Assembly (NCBI RefSeq): GCF_020025155.1
Contig: NZ_CP073751.1
Location: forward strand, 3,535,501 to 3,599,500
Length of the DNA stretch: 64,000 nt
Direction of reading: 5' to 3'
Source of the DNA: Halopseudomonas nanhaiensis
GTDB taxonomy: Bacteria > Pseudomonadota > Gammaproteobacteria > Pseudomonadales > Pseudomonadaceae
The notes under the pieces were generated by a model. That model was given only the letters and a program-made list of their open reading frames with translations, had not been told where the DNA came from and ran no database searches. Below, piece after piece: positions 1-8,205 of this stretch (the first letter of the stretch is position 1; every line of letters begins with the position of its first letter). Both the position numbers and the translations under genes were made by a program.

Positions 1-57
1 GGACGTCCCGGGGAGTTACCCTGCGCGCCCTCTTGTCTTGTAAACAGGATGACGCCA

Positions 58-1341
58 ATGCCCAAAGCCCCCGAACTTCTTGCACCCGCCGGCACCCTCA
101 AGGCGATGCGCTACGCCTTTGCCTACGGCGCCGATGCCGTGTACGCCGGCCAGCCGCGCTACAGCCTGCGGGTACGCGAAAACGATTTTCACGATCCCGA
201 GGTACTCGCCGCGGGAATCCGCGAGGCGCATCAGCTGGGCAAGCGCTTTTATCTCGCGAGCAATATCGCCGCGCACAACAGCAAGGTGGCGACCTACCTG
301 AAGGATCTGGAGCCGATCATCGCGATGGGGCCGGATGCGCTGATCATGTCCGATCCCGGGCTGATCATGCTGGTCCGCGAGCGCTGGCCGACACTGCCGG
401 TCCATCTTTCCGTGCAGGCCAACGCGGTGAACTGGGCGACGGTGAGGTTCTGGCAGAAGCTGGGGCTGGAGCGCATCATCCTGTCTCGCGAGCTGTCTCT
501 TGACGAGGTCGAGGAGATCCGTCGCCGCTGCCCCGATGTGGGCCTCGAAGTCTTCGTCCACGGCGCGCTATGCATCGCCTACTCCGGTCGCTGCCTGCTC
601 TCCGGATATTTCAATCATCGGGACGCCAACCAGGGGGCCTGCACCAACGCCTGCCGCTGGAAGTACGACGTACAGCCCGCCGTCGAGACGGCAGAGGGCA
701 ATGTTGAGTCCATCGCCCCGCCGCTGCAGGTGATTCGCCAGATCGACAAGCCCGATGAGCTGATGCCTATCGAGGAGGACGAGCACGGCACCTACATCAT
801 GAACTCCAGGGATCTGCGCGCGGTGCAGCACGTCGAGCGGTTCGTGGGGATGGGAGTCGACTCGCTGAAGATCGAGGGTCGGACCAAGTCGCACTTTTAC
901 GTCGCACGCACGGTGCAGGTGTACCGCCACGCGATCGACGATGCCGTCGCGGGCCGCCCCTTCGATCTAGGCTTGATGGACGATCTGGAAAGCCTGTCAA
1001 ACCGCGGCTACACCGAGGGCTTCTACCGCCGTCATCCGCCGGGTGTGTACCAGAACTACGAACATGGCGCGTCGAGAATGGAGCGACACCAGTTCGTTGG
1101 CGAGGTGATCGACGCTGCCGATGGCTGGCTCACGGTCGAGGTGAAGAACCGTTTCCAGCGTGGCGATCAACTCGAGCTGATGACGCCTGCTGGAAATCAT
1201 ACCTTCGTCCTGGAATCGCTCAGGGACCGCCATGGTGATCCTGCGCAGGTGGCGCCGGGGGCCGGGCATCGCGTGCGCATCGCCCAGCCACCGGGGGTAT
1301 CCGCTGACATGGCACTGCTGTTGCGCTATCTACCGGAGTAA
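58..1341 (+). CDS. trhP: tRNA 5-hydroxyuridine synthesis protein TrhP (peptidase U32 family, YegQ)
   Basis: A 427-residue U32-family protein. In enterobacteria TrhP works with TrhO to hydroxylate wobble uridine-34 of some tRNAs, the first step of cmo5U synthesis. The N-terminus PELLAPAGTL, the central VFVHGALC stretch and the cysteines in the GACTNACRW segment are hallmarks of the family, where such cysteines are thought to hold an Fe-S cluster. I chose the ATG at 58 because AGGA lies about 8 bases before it and the protein then begins MPKAPELL; an in-frame ATG at 49 adds three residues. It stands alone, 143 bases before uppP. Length is normal for YegQ-type proteins. Confidence 0.9.
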   Translation: MPKAPELLAPAGTLKAMRYAFAYGADAVYAGQPRYSLRVRENDFHDPEVLAAGIREAHQLGKRFYLASNIAAHNSKVATYLKDLEPIIAMGPDALIMSDPGLIMLVRERWPTLPVHLSVQANAVNWATVRFWQKLGLERIILSRELSLDEVEEIRRRCPDVGLEVFVHGALCIAYSGRCLLSGYFNHRDANQGACTNACRWKYDVQPAVETAEGNVESIAPPLQVIRQIDKPDELMPIEEDEHGTYIMNSRDLRAVQHVERFVGMGVDSLKIEGRTKSHFYVARTVQVYRHAIDDAVAGRPFDLGLMDDLESLSNRGYTEGFYRRHPPGVYQNYEHGASRMERHQFVGEVIDAADGWLTVEVKNRFQRGDQLELMTPAGNHTFVLESLRDRHGDPAQVAPGAGHRVRIAQPPGVSADMALLLRYLPE

Positions 1342-1484
1342 TTTAACGGCGCGATGGAATTTTCTGCCGCAGACAATGCCTTAGTTTGCGGCTCGGCCGC
1401 TTCGATTGGCCGGGATTCCGGACTCGCCCTGCAGGGCGCGTCGTGGTTTACTTGCCGCACTTTTTAGACGGAGAAGGCGTTTCT

Positions 1485-2282
1485 ATGGATTGGCTGCAGG
1501 TGGTCATACTTGCCGTGGTGCAGGGACTGACCGAGTTCCTTCCTATTTCCAGCTCGGCACACCTCATTCTGGTCCCCATTCTCGGCGGCGACCCCGATCA
1601 GGGCCTGGCTTTCGATGTCGCGTTGCATCTGGGCAGTCTGGCAGCGGTACTGCTGTACTTCCGTCAGGACATTGGGCGGATGACGCTAAGCTGGACGCGG
1701 TCGCTGTCGACCCGAGAGCTCGACGCCGACTCGCGTCTGGCCTGGGGCGTGATTCTCGGTACGATTCCGGTTGGCCTGGTCGGGCTGATCATGCAGGATT
1801 TCATCGAAACCTCCCTGCGTTCACCGATCTGGATCGCCTGGGGTCTGATCATCTTCGGTCTGCTGCTGGGCTGGGTCGACTGGCGTCATCGCGGGCAGCG
1901 CAGCGAGCACCAGCTGCGCTGGAAGGATGTATTCTGGATCGGCTGCGCACAGGCGCTGGCGCTGTTCCCGGGTGTCTCGCGCTCGGGCATCACCATGACG
2001 GCAGGCCTGATGGTCGGCTTGAACCGCGAGGGCGCCTCGCGCTTCTCATTCCTGCTGTCGATTCCGGTCACCGTTCTGGCCTGCCTGTTGAAGACCTACG
2101 ATCTGGTCAAGGCCGATACCCAGGTCGAGTGGGCGCCCATGGCTGTGGGCGTCATCCTGTCCGGCATCAGCGCCTATCTGTGCATCCACTACTTCCTGGC
2201 GTTCATCAAGCGCATCGGCATGCAGCCATTCGTGGTCTACCGTGTCGTCCTCGGCGCCATTCTGCTCTGGATGTTCCTCTGA
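1485..2282 (+). CDS. uppP: Undecaprenyl-diphosphate phosphatase UppP (BacA)
   Basis: A 265-residue polytopic membrane enzyme that dephosphorylates undecaprenyl pyrophosphate, recycling the lipid carrier of peptidoglycan synthesis; overproduction gives bacitracin resistance in other bacteria. Both family motifs are present: GLTEFLPISSSAHL near residues 14-27, with the two catalytic-region glutamates, and PGVSRSG near 162-168. The ATG at 1485 follows GGAGAAG by about 8 bases and gives the usual N-terminus MDWLQVV. The frame stays open upstream to 1386, but that extension lacks the family signature. It is followed by a GC-rich hairpin. Confidence 0.95.
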   Translation: MDWLQVVILAVVQGLTEFLPISSSAHLILVPILGGDPDQGLAFDVALHLGSLAAVLLYFRQDIGRMTLSWTRSLSTRELDADSRLAWGVILGTIPVGLVGLIMQDFIETSLRSPIWIAWGLIIFGLLLGWVDWRHRGQRSEHQLRWKDVFWIGCAQALALFPGVSRSGITMTAGLMVGLNREGASRFSFLLSIPVTVLACLLKTYDLVKADTQVEWAPMAVGVILSGISAYLCIHYFLAFIKRIGMQPFVVYRVVLGAILLWMFL

Positions 2283-2293
2283 TCTGAACGCTT

Positions 2294-2312
2294 CCGCCCG
2301 TTCGCCGGGCGG
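2294..2312 (+). terminator. Weak hairpin after uppP
   Basis: A 7-bp GC stem (CCGCCCG / CGGGCGG) with a 5-base loop begins 12 bases after the uppP stop. It has no uridine tract, so it may be only a 3' stabilising hairpin. Confidence 0.35.
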
Positions 2313-2441
2313 GGTGTTCACGCCACCGGCATGACTTCGATCAACATCCACCGCGGGTGGCCGTGGTCCAATACTGGCCTTTGAATAGCACCTGGCAGAT
2401 ACCGAGCCGGGTTACAACAATGACCAGATGGCACCAACCCC

Positions 2442-3596
2442 ATGCTTTCCTTACTCGACCTGCTGCGTAACCGCCTTGCCAGCCTGCTGCCTAGCGAGCT
2501 GAAAACGAGTGAACTGCCTCGCCTGCTGTCGCCTCATCGGCATGCGCTGTTGCTGACCCAGCGACGGGCAACGATGATCGTCAATCGGGTGCGACTGTTT
2601 GCCTTTCTCTTCGCTGTACTGACGCCCGCCTGGAGCGTCGTCGACTGGATGGTGTTCCCCATCGAGCTATGGTTTCACCTGGCGCTGCAGCGCCTGATGG
2701 TATGCCTCGCGTTTGCCGGGGTACTGCTGTTCTACCGGCCCAGTGGGCAGCTGTTCGACGCCTATCGTGCGATCGGCATCCTGTTTGCAATCCCGACAGT
2801 GTTCTACATCACCTCGCATTATCTGCTCGGGAGCTACCAGCTCACGCAGTTTTCCGCAGCGGTGGGTGCGGGCTACGCCTTTCTGCCATTCGTGCTCATG
2901 GCGGGTCTGGCCATCTTTCCGCTGACGCTCGTCGAGAATCTGGTACTGGCGGTGGTGCTTCTGCTCGCCCAGGCACTGGCAGGGTACCTTAGCTGGACCA
3001 CGCTCAACTGGCCGTCCTTTGCCGGCGCCTTCTGGTTGCTCATGCTTATCGCCGGGGTCACGGCGCTGGCATGCATGAGCCAGCTGGCGTTCATGATCGC
3101 TCTGGTGCGACAGGCGATTCGCGACCCACTGACCGGCGTCTTCTCGCGCGGCAGCGGTGAAGAAATCCTGCGCCTTCAGTGGGACGCAGCCGAACGCCAG
3201 AACAGCGCGCTGTCTGTTGCCTTCATCGATCTGGATCATTTCAAGAGCATCAACGACCGTTTCGGCCATGAGGCCGGCGACCGCGCACTGGTTGGCGCCG
3301 CACGCAACATGCTCGCCAGTCTGCGCAGCTCGGACAGCCTGGTGCGCTGGGGTGGGGAAGAATTTCTGCTGATCATGCCGGACACCGACATGACCCAGGC
3401 CAGACGTGCCCTGGAGCGGCTGATGCAGCAGGGCTGGGGCAGCCGGCCCGATGGCAGCCGGCTGACGGCCAGCATCGGCCTGGCTGAGCGCTGTTATGAC
3501 CGCAGCGCGCAACCCCGTGCCCTGCTTGATACAGCCGATCAGCGCATGTATCAGGCCAAGCAGGCTGGCCGCGATCGGCTCGGGGCGATCAGCTGA
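2442..3596 (+). CDS. Membrane-bound diguanylate cyclase (GGDEF domain)
   Basis: 384 residues. Roughly residues 45-225 hold about six hydrophobic segments forming a membrane sensor region; the C-terminal ~155 residues are a GGDEF domain. The active-site loop reads GGEEF at 304-308, a catalytically competent variant, and metal-binding FIDLDHFKSIND precedes it. The protein should make cyclic di-GMP from two GTP at the inner membrane. No RxxD inhibitory site is evident before the GGEEF loop. It converges on a GGDEF-EAL gene and the two reading frames overlap by 8 bases at their stop codons. Confidence 0.88.
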   Translation: MLSLLDLLRNRLASLLPSELKTSELPRLLSPHRHALLLTQRRATMIVNRVRLFAFLFAVLTPAWSVVDWMVFPIELWFHLALQRLMVCLAFAGVLLFYRPSGQLFDAYRAIGILFAIPTVFYITSHYLLGSYQLTQFSAAVGAGYAFLPFVLMAGLAIFPLTLVENLVLAVVLLLAQALAGYLSWTTLNWPSFAGAFWLLMLIAGVTALACMSQLAFMIALVRQAIRDPLTGVFSRGSGEEILRLQWDAAERQNSALSVAFIDLDHFKSINDRFGHEAGDRALVGAARNMLASLRSSDSLVRWGGEEFLLIMPDTDMTQARRALERLMQQGWGSRPDGSRLTASIGLAERCYDRSAQPRALLDTADQRMYQAKQAGRDRLGAIS

Positions 3597-5403
3597 CCGG
3601 GAGCCGGGCTTCGTACCAGCTCGCGAAGTGGTCAGCAGGCATCGGCCTGGCGAACAGATAGCCCTGGCCAAGCCGACAGCCGTGAGACTGCAGAAAATGG
3701 CGCTGGCCCGACGTTTCGATGCCTTCAGCCAGCACATCAAGGCCGAGATTGCAGCCCAGATCTATGACCGTCCTCACCAGCTGGCACTCGCCAGCGTCGG
3801 CAGGCACCGCCGCCAGAAAGCTCTTGTCGATCTTCAGCTTGTCCAGCGGGAAGCGACGCAGATAGGCCAGCGACGAATAGCCCGTGCCGAAATCGTCAAC
3901 CGCGATGCGTACCCCGAGTTGCTTCAGCGCGGCGAGTATCTGCCCTGCCTGCTCGGTGTTGCCCATCAATGCACCTTCGGTGATCTCCAACTCCAGCCGC
4001 GACGACGGCAGGCCGGTAGACTGCAACGCCCCGGCGACCAACCGCACGATATCCTGGTGCATGAACTGGATCGGTGACAGGTTCACCGCAATGGTCTGCA
4101 CGTCGATGCCGGCATCGAGCCACAGCTTCGCCTGCCGACAGGCCTGGTGCAGCACCCAGCTACCGATCGGCACGATCAGCCCGGTGTCCTCGGCCAACGG
4201 CACGAAGGTAGCCGGCGAGACCTGCCCGTGCCGATGACTGTCCCAGCGCAGCAGCGCCTCGGCCCCCACGCAGCGGCCGTCGTTCAGATCGATCAATGGC
4301 TGGAAGTGCAGGCTGAGTTCGTCCATGGCCAACGCCTTGCGCAGCGAGCGCTCCAGCTCGAACCGCTCGCGAGCCTTCTCGGTGAGGGCGGGGACATAGT
4401 GACTGAAGGTGTTGCGCCCCTGGGACTTGGCACGGTACATGGCGGCGTCGGCATTGCGAATCAGCTCGGTGCTGCCGTTACCGTCTCCCGGGTAGACGGC
4501 AATGCCGATGCTGGCCCCCACGTAGACCTCCCGGCTGTCTTCGAGCATCAACGGGCGCTCGAGCAATGCCAACAGATTGGCTGCGACCTGATCAGCCACC
4601 TTCGGATCCGGCAGATGCTCGAGGATCAGCAGAAACTCGTCACCGCCAAGCCTCGCCAGCGTGTCCTCGTCCCTGCAGCGCGCGCGGAGCCGGCTGGCAA
4701 CTGCGCACAGAACCGCATCACCGAAGCTGTGCCCGTGACTGTCGTTGATCGTCTTGAAGCGATCCAGATCGATGAACAGTACCGCAAGATAGCCACCCCG
4801 GCGATCGATCTTGTCGCGGGCATGGTCAAGCCGGTCACGCGCCAGCATGCGATTGGGCAGATCGGTCAGCACATCGTAATGCGCCATGCGCTGCAGCTGC
4901 TTCTGATAATGGTCGACGAAGCGGATCAGCAGTTGCGATCCGAGCAGCACGCCGATCATCAGCAGCAGCACGGCCAGCGCGTAGACCGGGGCCCGATCGG
5001 TGAATATCTGCTGGAACGTCTTGCCATCGACGAGCACGGCGCGAACCGCTGCCCCGGTCCCCCGGGTAACCCAGGCGCCGATCGGCCGATCGCCTCCCCA
5101 GAGCGCTGGAGTAGACAACGGTACCCAGCGGGAGTCGGCATCAGCCGCCTCGAACAGCGTGCGCTCCACCGGCTCGCCGTCCAGCGCATTCAACAGCCTT
5201 GGCTGCAACGGCCCGTCGACCAACGCCACATCGCTTTCATGCCACAACTGCAGCATGCTCAAGGCCTGTTCCTGCCGGGTCTGGTTGACGCTGCGCTGCT
5301 CGAGCACCATCGCCACCAGTACGAGTACCAGGGTACTCAGGAAAGCCACTCCATTGACCGCCCAGAACTTGTAACGCAGGGGCAAACGCTGAAGGGCTTG
5401 CAT
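3589..5403 (-). CDS. GGDEF-EAL domain protein (bifunctional-type c-di-GMP enzyme)
   Basis: 604 residues. A first membrane segment lies at about residues 15-35 and a second near 125-145, enclosing a short periplasmic sensor region. A GGDEF domain follows, with an intact GGDEF loop at 253-257 and FIDLDRFKTIND before it. The EAL domain has EALLRW at 382-387, then NLSP, ELEITE and the DDFGTGYSSL loop 6, so the phosphodiesterase residues look intact. Both active sites therefore appear functional and the net direction cannot be read from sequence. The start ATG is preceded by GGAG. It is a convergent partner of the diguanylate cyclase at 2442-3596. Confidence 0.9.
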   Translation of the reverse strand: MQALQRLPLRYKFWAVNGVAFLSTLVLVLVAMVLEQRSVNQTRQEQALSMLQLWHESDVALVDGPLQPRLLNALDGEPVERTLFEAADADSRWVPLSTPALWGGDRPIGAWVTRGTGAAVRAVLVDGKTFQQIFTDRAPVYALAVLLLMIGVLLGSQLLIRFVDHYQKQLQRMAHYDVLTDLPNRMLARDRLDHARDKIDRRGGYLAVLFIDLDRFKTINDSHGHSFGDAVLCAVASRLRARCRDEDTLARLGGDEFLLILEHLPDPKVADQVAANLLALLERPLMLEDSREVYVGASIGIAVYPGDGNGSTELIRNADAAMYRAKSQGRNTFSHYVPALTEKARERFELERSLRKALAMDELSLHFQPLIDLNDGRCVGAEALLRWDSHRHGQVSPATFVPLAEDTGLIVPIGSWVLHQACRQAKLWLDAGIDVQTIAVNLSPIQFMHQDIVRLVAGALQSTGLPSSRLELEITEGALMGNTEQAGQILAALKQLGVRIAVDDFGTGYSSLAYLRRFPLDKLKIDKSFLAAVPADAGECQLVRTVIDLGCNLGLDVLAEGIETSGQRHFLQSHGCRLGQGYLFARPMPADHFASWYEARLPVS

Positions 5404-5507
5404 CGGCGACTCCGTGGACTGGAAAGGCCGCCATTGTAGCGGCCGTTGCAGACGCGTTCTTGACCTCGGTCAAGCATTGCGGAGTCGCCCCTGAAGAGGC
5501 CAAATAC

Positions 5508-5535
5508 AAAAAAAGGCAGGCGACGGCCTGCCTTC
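5508..5535 (-). terminator. Rho-independent terminator of the fasciclin gene
   Basis: Read on the minus strand, a 7-bp stem (GGCAGGC / GCCTGCC, loop CGTC) is followed directly by seven T. It lies 17 bases past the stop of the fasciclin gene. Confidence 0.85.
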
Positions 5536-5552
5536 CTTTCCTGCTGCGCGGG

Positions 5553-6077
5553 TTACATCCCCGGCATCAGAACCGTGTCGATTACGTGGATGACACCGTT
5601 GCTGGCCTTGACATCGGCCTTGACCACCTTGGCGTCGTCGACCTTCACACCGTCGCTGGCATCAATGCTCAGAGACTCGCCCTGCACGGTCGGTGCGCTG
5701 GACATGCCGGCAACGTCCTCGGCCATGACCTTGCCGGACACCACGTGATAGGTGAGCACGTCGGTCAACTTTTCCTTGTCGGCCAGCAGGGCTTCAAGGT
5801 CGGAGTCGGGAATCTTTTCAAAAGCTTCGTCAGTCGGCGCGAAGACGGTGAACGGCCCGGCGCCCTTGAGCGTCTCTTCCAGACCGGCTTCCTTCACCGC
5901 GGTCAGCAACGTATCGAACTGCCCCGCTTCGCGAGCCGTCTCGATGATGTCGGCGTCGGGTTTGTCGGCATGCTCGCCATGATTGTGTGCCATGGCCGGA
6001 GCGCTGACCATCAGACCCGCAGCGAACAGTGAGGCCAGAACAGTACTGTTGAATGCAGCAATGCGTTGTACAAACAT
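5553..6077 (-). CDS. Secreted fasciclin (FAS1) domain protein
   Basis: 174 residues with a classical signal peptide ([10 protein letters not shown]..., hydrophobic core, cleavage after AMA at residue 30), a short His/Asp-rich linker and one FAS1 domain covering the rest. FAS1 hallmarks are [19 protein letters not shown] and [11 protein letters not shown]. Such proteins are periplasmic or extracellular, and their bacterial function is poorly defined (adhesion or stress-linked). The ATG at 6077 follows AGGAG on the minus strand; the frame is open further upstream but without a signal peptide. It diverges from a fatty-acid desaturase across a 329 bp region with three TGTACA boxes. Confidence 0.9.
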   Translation of the reverse strand: MFVQRIAAFNSTVLASLFAAGLMVSAPAMAHNHGEHADKPDADIIETAREAGQFDTLLTAVKEAGLEETLKGAGPFTVFAPTDEAFEKIPDSDLEALLADKEKLTDVLTYHVVSGKVMAEDVAGMSSAPTVQGESLSIDASDGVKVDDAKVVKADVKASNGVIHVIDTVLMPGM

Positions 6078-6406
6078 GATGCTTCTCCTACATGGGTGGA
6101 TATTTAGTTGTACACCACATGTACAGAATCTCAAGCCTCGTATAACGCTTCCTTACGCCGGTCGCTTCGCAGAAGCCTCCGTACTTACGTCGAGGCGTGT
6201 ACCGAGGAGCCCTCTACGCAGCCTGTTCCCGGGAAGACTGGCGGAAGAAGCCCTCTAAAATGCGGCTTCGCTCTGAAGCATCCGGTATCAATATACGGGG
6301 GCTTCGACCAAGGTCTCGACTTGTGGTCGTGTCCTTGCAGCATCTATTACTCCATAATTGCTGAACGGGATTGTCTCCCGCTTTTATGAAGAGGTACTCG
6401 ACGTCT
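6078..6406. promoter_or_regulatory. Divergent intergenic region between fasciclin gene and desaturase
   Basis: 329 bases without a gene. The part next to the fasciclin gene holds two TGTACA boxes (6109-6114 and 6120-6125); a third sits just inside that gene (6067-6072). Nearer the desaturase is a short inverted repeat CGGGA-N5-TCCCG at 6366-6380 followed by CTTTT, just before the AAGAGG ribosome binding site. I could not place a clear sigma-70 promoter for either gene. Confidence 0.55.
6109..6125 (-). promoter_or_regulatory. Candidate operator: two TGTACA boxes one helical turn apart
   Basis: The 17-base site reads TGTACA-CCACA-TGTACA. The boxes are spaced 11 bases start to start, 32-48 bases upstream of the fasciclin start codon. 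Half-sites of the form T(G/A)TACA are bound by MerR-type, B12-dependent LitR/CarH regulators of light-induced genes. Assigning this site to such a regulator is inference; no regulator gene is present in the window. Confidence 0.45.
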
Positions 6407-7594
6407 ATGTGGTACAACGGTTTGCTCGATCTCAACGCCTGGCAGGTTCTGGCGGCGACCCTGGTCATGACCCACATCACCATCGTCAGCGTGACGGTCT
6501 ACCTGCACAGGTACTCCGCCCACCGTTCGCTGGAGCTGAATCCGGCCCTGAAACACTTTTTCCGCCTGTGGCTGTGGCTGACCACCGCCATGAACACCCG
6601 CGAGTGGACAGCCATCCATCGCAAGCACCACGCCAAGTGCGAAACCCCTGAAGATCCCCACAGCCCGGTCCAGAAAGGCCTGATGACCGTGCTCCGTCGG
6701 GGCGCCGAACTGTACCGTGAAGAGGCGCAGAACGAAGAGACGCTGCGCATCTATGGCAAGAACTGCCCGGACGACTGGATCGAGCGTAACGTTTACAGCA
6801 AGTATCCCAATGGCGGCATCAGCATCATGCTGGCGATCAATCTGCTGCTGTTCGGCGTCATCGGTCTCACCGTGTGGGCCGTGCAGATGATGTGGATTCC
6901 GGTCACCGCGGCAGGGATCATCAACGGCCTCGGCCACGCCGTCGGCTACCGCAACTTCGAATGCAAGGATGCGGCTACCAACATCTCGCCCTGGGGCATT
7001 CTCATCGGCGGTGAAGAGCTGCATAACAATCACCACACGTATCCGAATTCGGCGAAGCTGTCGGTGAAGAAGTGGGAGTTCGACATCGGCTGGATGTACA
7101 TCCGCCTGTTCAGCATACTGGGGCTGGCCAAGGTCCGTCGCACCGCACCCATCGCCCACCGGGTCGAGGGCAAGCAGACGCTGGACATGGATACCGCCAT
7201 GGCGATCCTGAACAATCGTTTTCAGATCATGGCGCAGTATCGCAAGCTGGTGATCAAGCCGCTGCTACGCCAGGAACTTCAGAAGATGGACGACTCGGTA
7301 CGCCACGTCTTCCGCCGCGCCAAGCGCCTGCTCAGCCGCGAGCCGAGCCTGCTGGAACCGCGCCAGGAAGAACGAGTGCAAACCATGCTCAGCCACAGCC
7401 AGACGCTGCGAGTAATTTACGAGAAGCGACTTGCGCTACAGCAGATCTGGGGCCGTACCAGCGCCAATGGGCATGACATGCTCCAGGCCCTGCGTGACTG
7501 GTGTGCCCAGGCAGAGGCCAGCGGGATCAAATCCCTGCAGGACTTCGCCATGGTGCTGCGCAGCTACTCCCTGCAGCCACAACAGGCCGCCTGA
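6407..7594 (+). CDS. desA: Phospholipid/acyl delta-9 fatty-acid desaturase (DesA-like)
   Basis: 395 residues, di-iron membrane desaturase. All three histidine boxes are seen: HRYSAH at 34-39, HRKHH at 71-75 and HNNHH at 206-210, with hydrophobic segments around 10-30 and 140-175. The N-terminus MWYNGLLDLNAWQ resembles, from memory, P. aeruginosa DesA (PA0286), which inserts delta-9 double bonds into phospholipid acyl chains aerobically. The C-terminal ~140 residues are a charged helical extension. The ATG at 6407 follows AAGAGGT; upstream ATG 6386 and TTG 6371 are less likely because the first overlaps this ribosome site. A role in membrane fluidity would fit a cold-tolerant organism. Confidence 0.88.
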   Translation: MWYNGLLDLNAWQVLAATLVMTHITIVSVTVYLHRYSAHRSLELNPALKHFFRLWLWLTTAMNTREWTAIHRKHHAKCETPEDPHSPVQKGLMTVLRRGAELYREEAQNEETLRIYGKNCPDDWIERNVYSKYPNGGISIMLAINLLLFGVIGLTVWAVQMMWIPVTAAGIINGLGHAVGYRNFECKDAATNISPWGILIGGEELHNNHHTYPNSAKLSVKKWEFDIGWMYIRLFSILGLAKVRRTAPIAHRVEGKQTLDMDTAMAILNNRFQIMAQYRKLVIKPLLRQELQKMDDSVRHVFRRAKRLLSREPSLLEPRQEERVQTMLSHSQTLRVIYEKRLALQQIWGRTSANGHDMLQALRDWCAQAEASGIKSLQDFAMVLRSYSLQPQQAA

Positions 7595-7619
7595 ACGCCC
7601 ACGCCTCCCATCTGAACAG

Positions 7620-7648
7620 GGCCTGCCGGCGGCAATCGCCGGCAGGCC
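7620..7648 (+). terminator. GC-rich hairpin after the desaturase
   Basis: An 11-bp perfect stem (GGCCTGCCGGC / GCCGGCAGGCC) with a 7-base loop lies 25 bases past the desaturase stop. Only two T follow, so termination may be inefficient or factor-dependent. Confidence 0.5.
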
Positions 7649-7776
7649 TTCAGACCCGCTGACTGAACTATCCTCCGACGGCATGATCTCCTTGTAGGTG
7701 CAACCCGCACGAGCCCGGCAGACCGTTACCATTACAGCGGTCACCAGACTCGGCTCGCCGCAACGAGGAAATTACC

Positions 7777-8205
7777 GTGACCGCCACTGCCCACCACCAC
7801 TATCGCTACACGCCCCATCCACTGCACGCCATTCTACTGGCTGGCACCGTGCCGTTGTTCCTTGGTGCCCTGCTGAGCGATATCGCCTACTTTCGCACCT
7901 ATGAAATTCAATGGAACAACTTCGCCTCCTGGCTGATCGTCGGCGGGCTGGTTTTCCTGGGCTTCGCGCTGTTGTTCGCCCTGGTCAACCTGATTCGCGC
8001 CGTGCACAAGAAAGGACGGCCGCTGATTTATTTCATTCTTCTGCTGGTCGCCTGGATTCTGGGCTTCATCAACGCCCTGGAACATGCCAAGGACGCCTGG
8101 GCGACCATGCCATCCAGTCTTATCCTGTCGATCATCGTCTCGGTGCTGGTGTGCGTGGCCGCCTGGATCGGCCTTTCCAGCCTGCGCGACGGAGGTGAAG
8201 CATGA
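7777..8205 (+). CDS. DUF2231-family four-helix membrane protein
   Basis: 142 residues with four hydrophobic segments (about 18-38, 47-70, 83-100 and 112-132) and an N-terminal HHHYRYTPHPLHAILL stretch, matching the DUF2231 pattern where conserved histidines near the first helix may bind heme or metal. Function is unknown. The start is GTG, preceded by GAGGAA. Its stop overlaps the start of the next gene as ATGA, so the two are translationally coupled. Proteins of this family often sit beside secreted redox enzymes, and here the partner is a sorbosone-dehydrogenase-like lipoprotein. Confidence 0.75.
   Translation: MTATAHHHYRYTPHPLHAILLAGTVPLFLGALLSDIAYFRTYEIQWNNFASWLIVGGLVFLGFALLFALVNLIRAVHKKGRPLIYFILLLVAWILGFINALEHAKDAWATMPSSLILSIIVSVLVCVAAWIGLSSLRDGGEA

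Noticed and set aside
2667-3740. Minus-strand open frame antisense to the diguanylate cyclase
   Set aside because: No ribosome site or domain; the GGDEF frame on the other strand is definitive.
4147-5439. Plus-strand open frame opposite the GGDEF-EAL gene
   Set aside because: Gln/His/Arg-rich shadow translation without any domain signature.
6366-6380. CGGGA-N5-TCCCG followed by CTTTT as a terminator or RNA thermometer before the desaturase
   Set aside because: The stem is only 5 bp and overlaps the leader; it is too weak to call without structure or conservation data.
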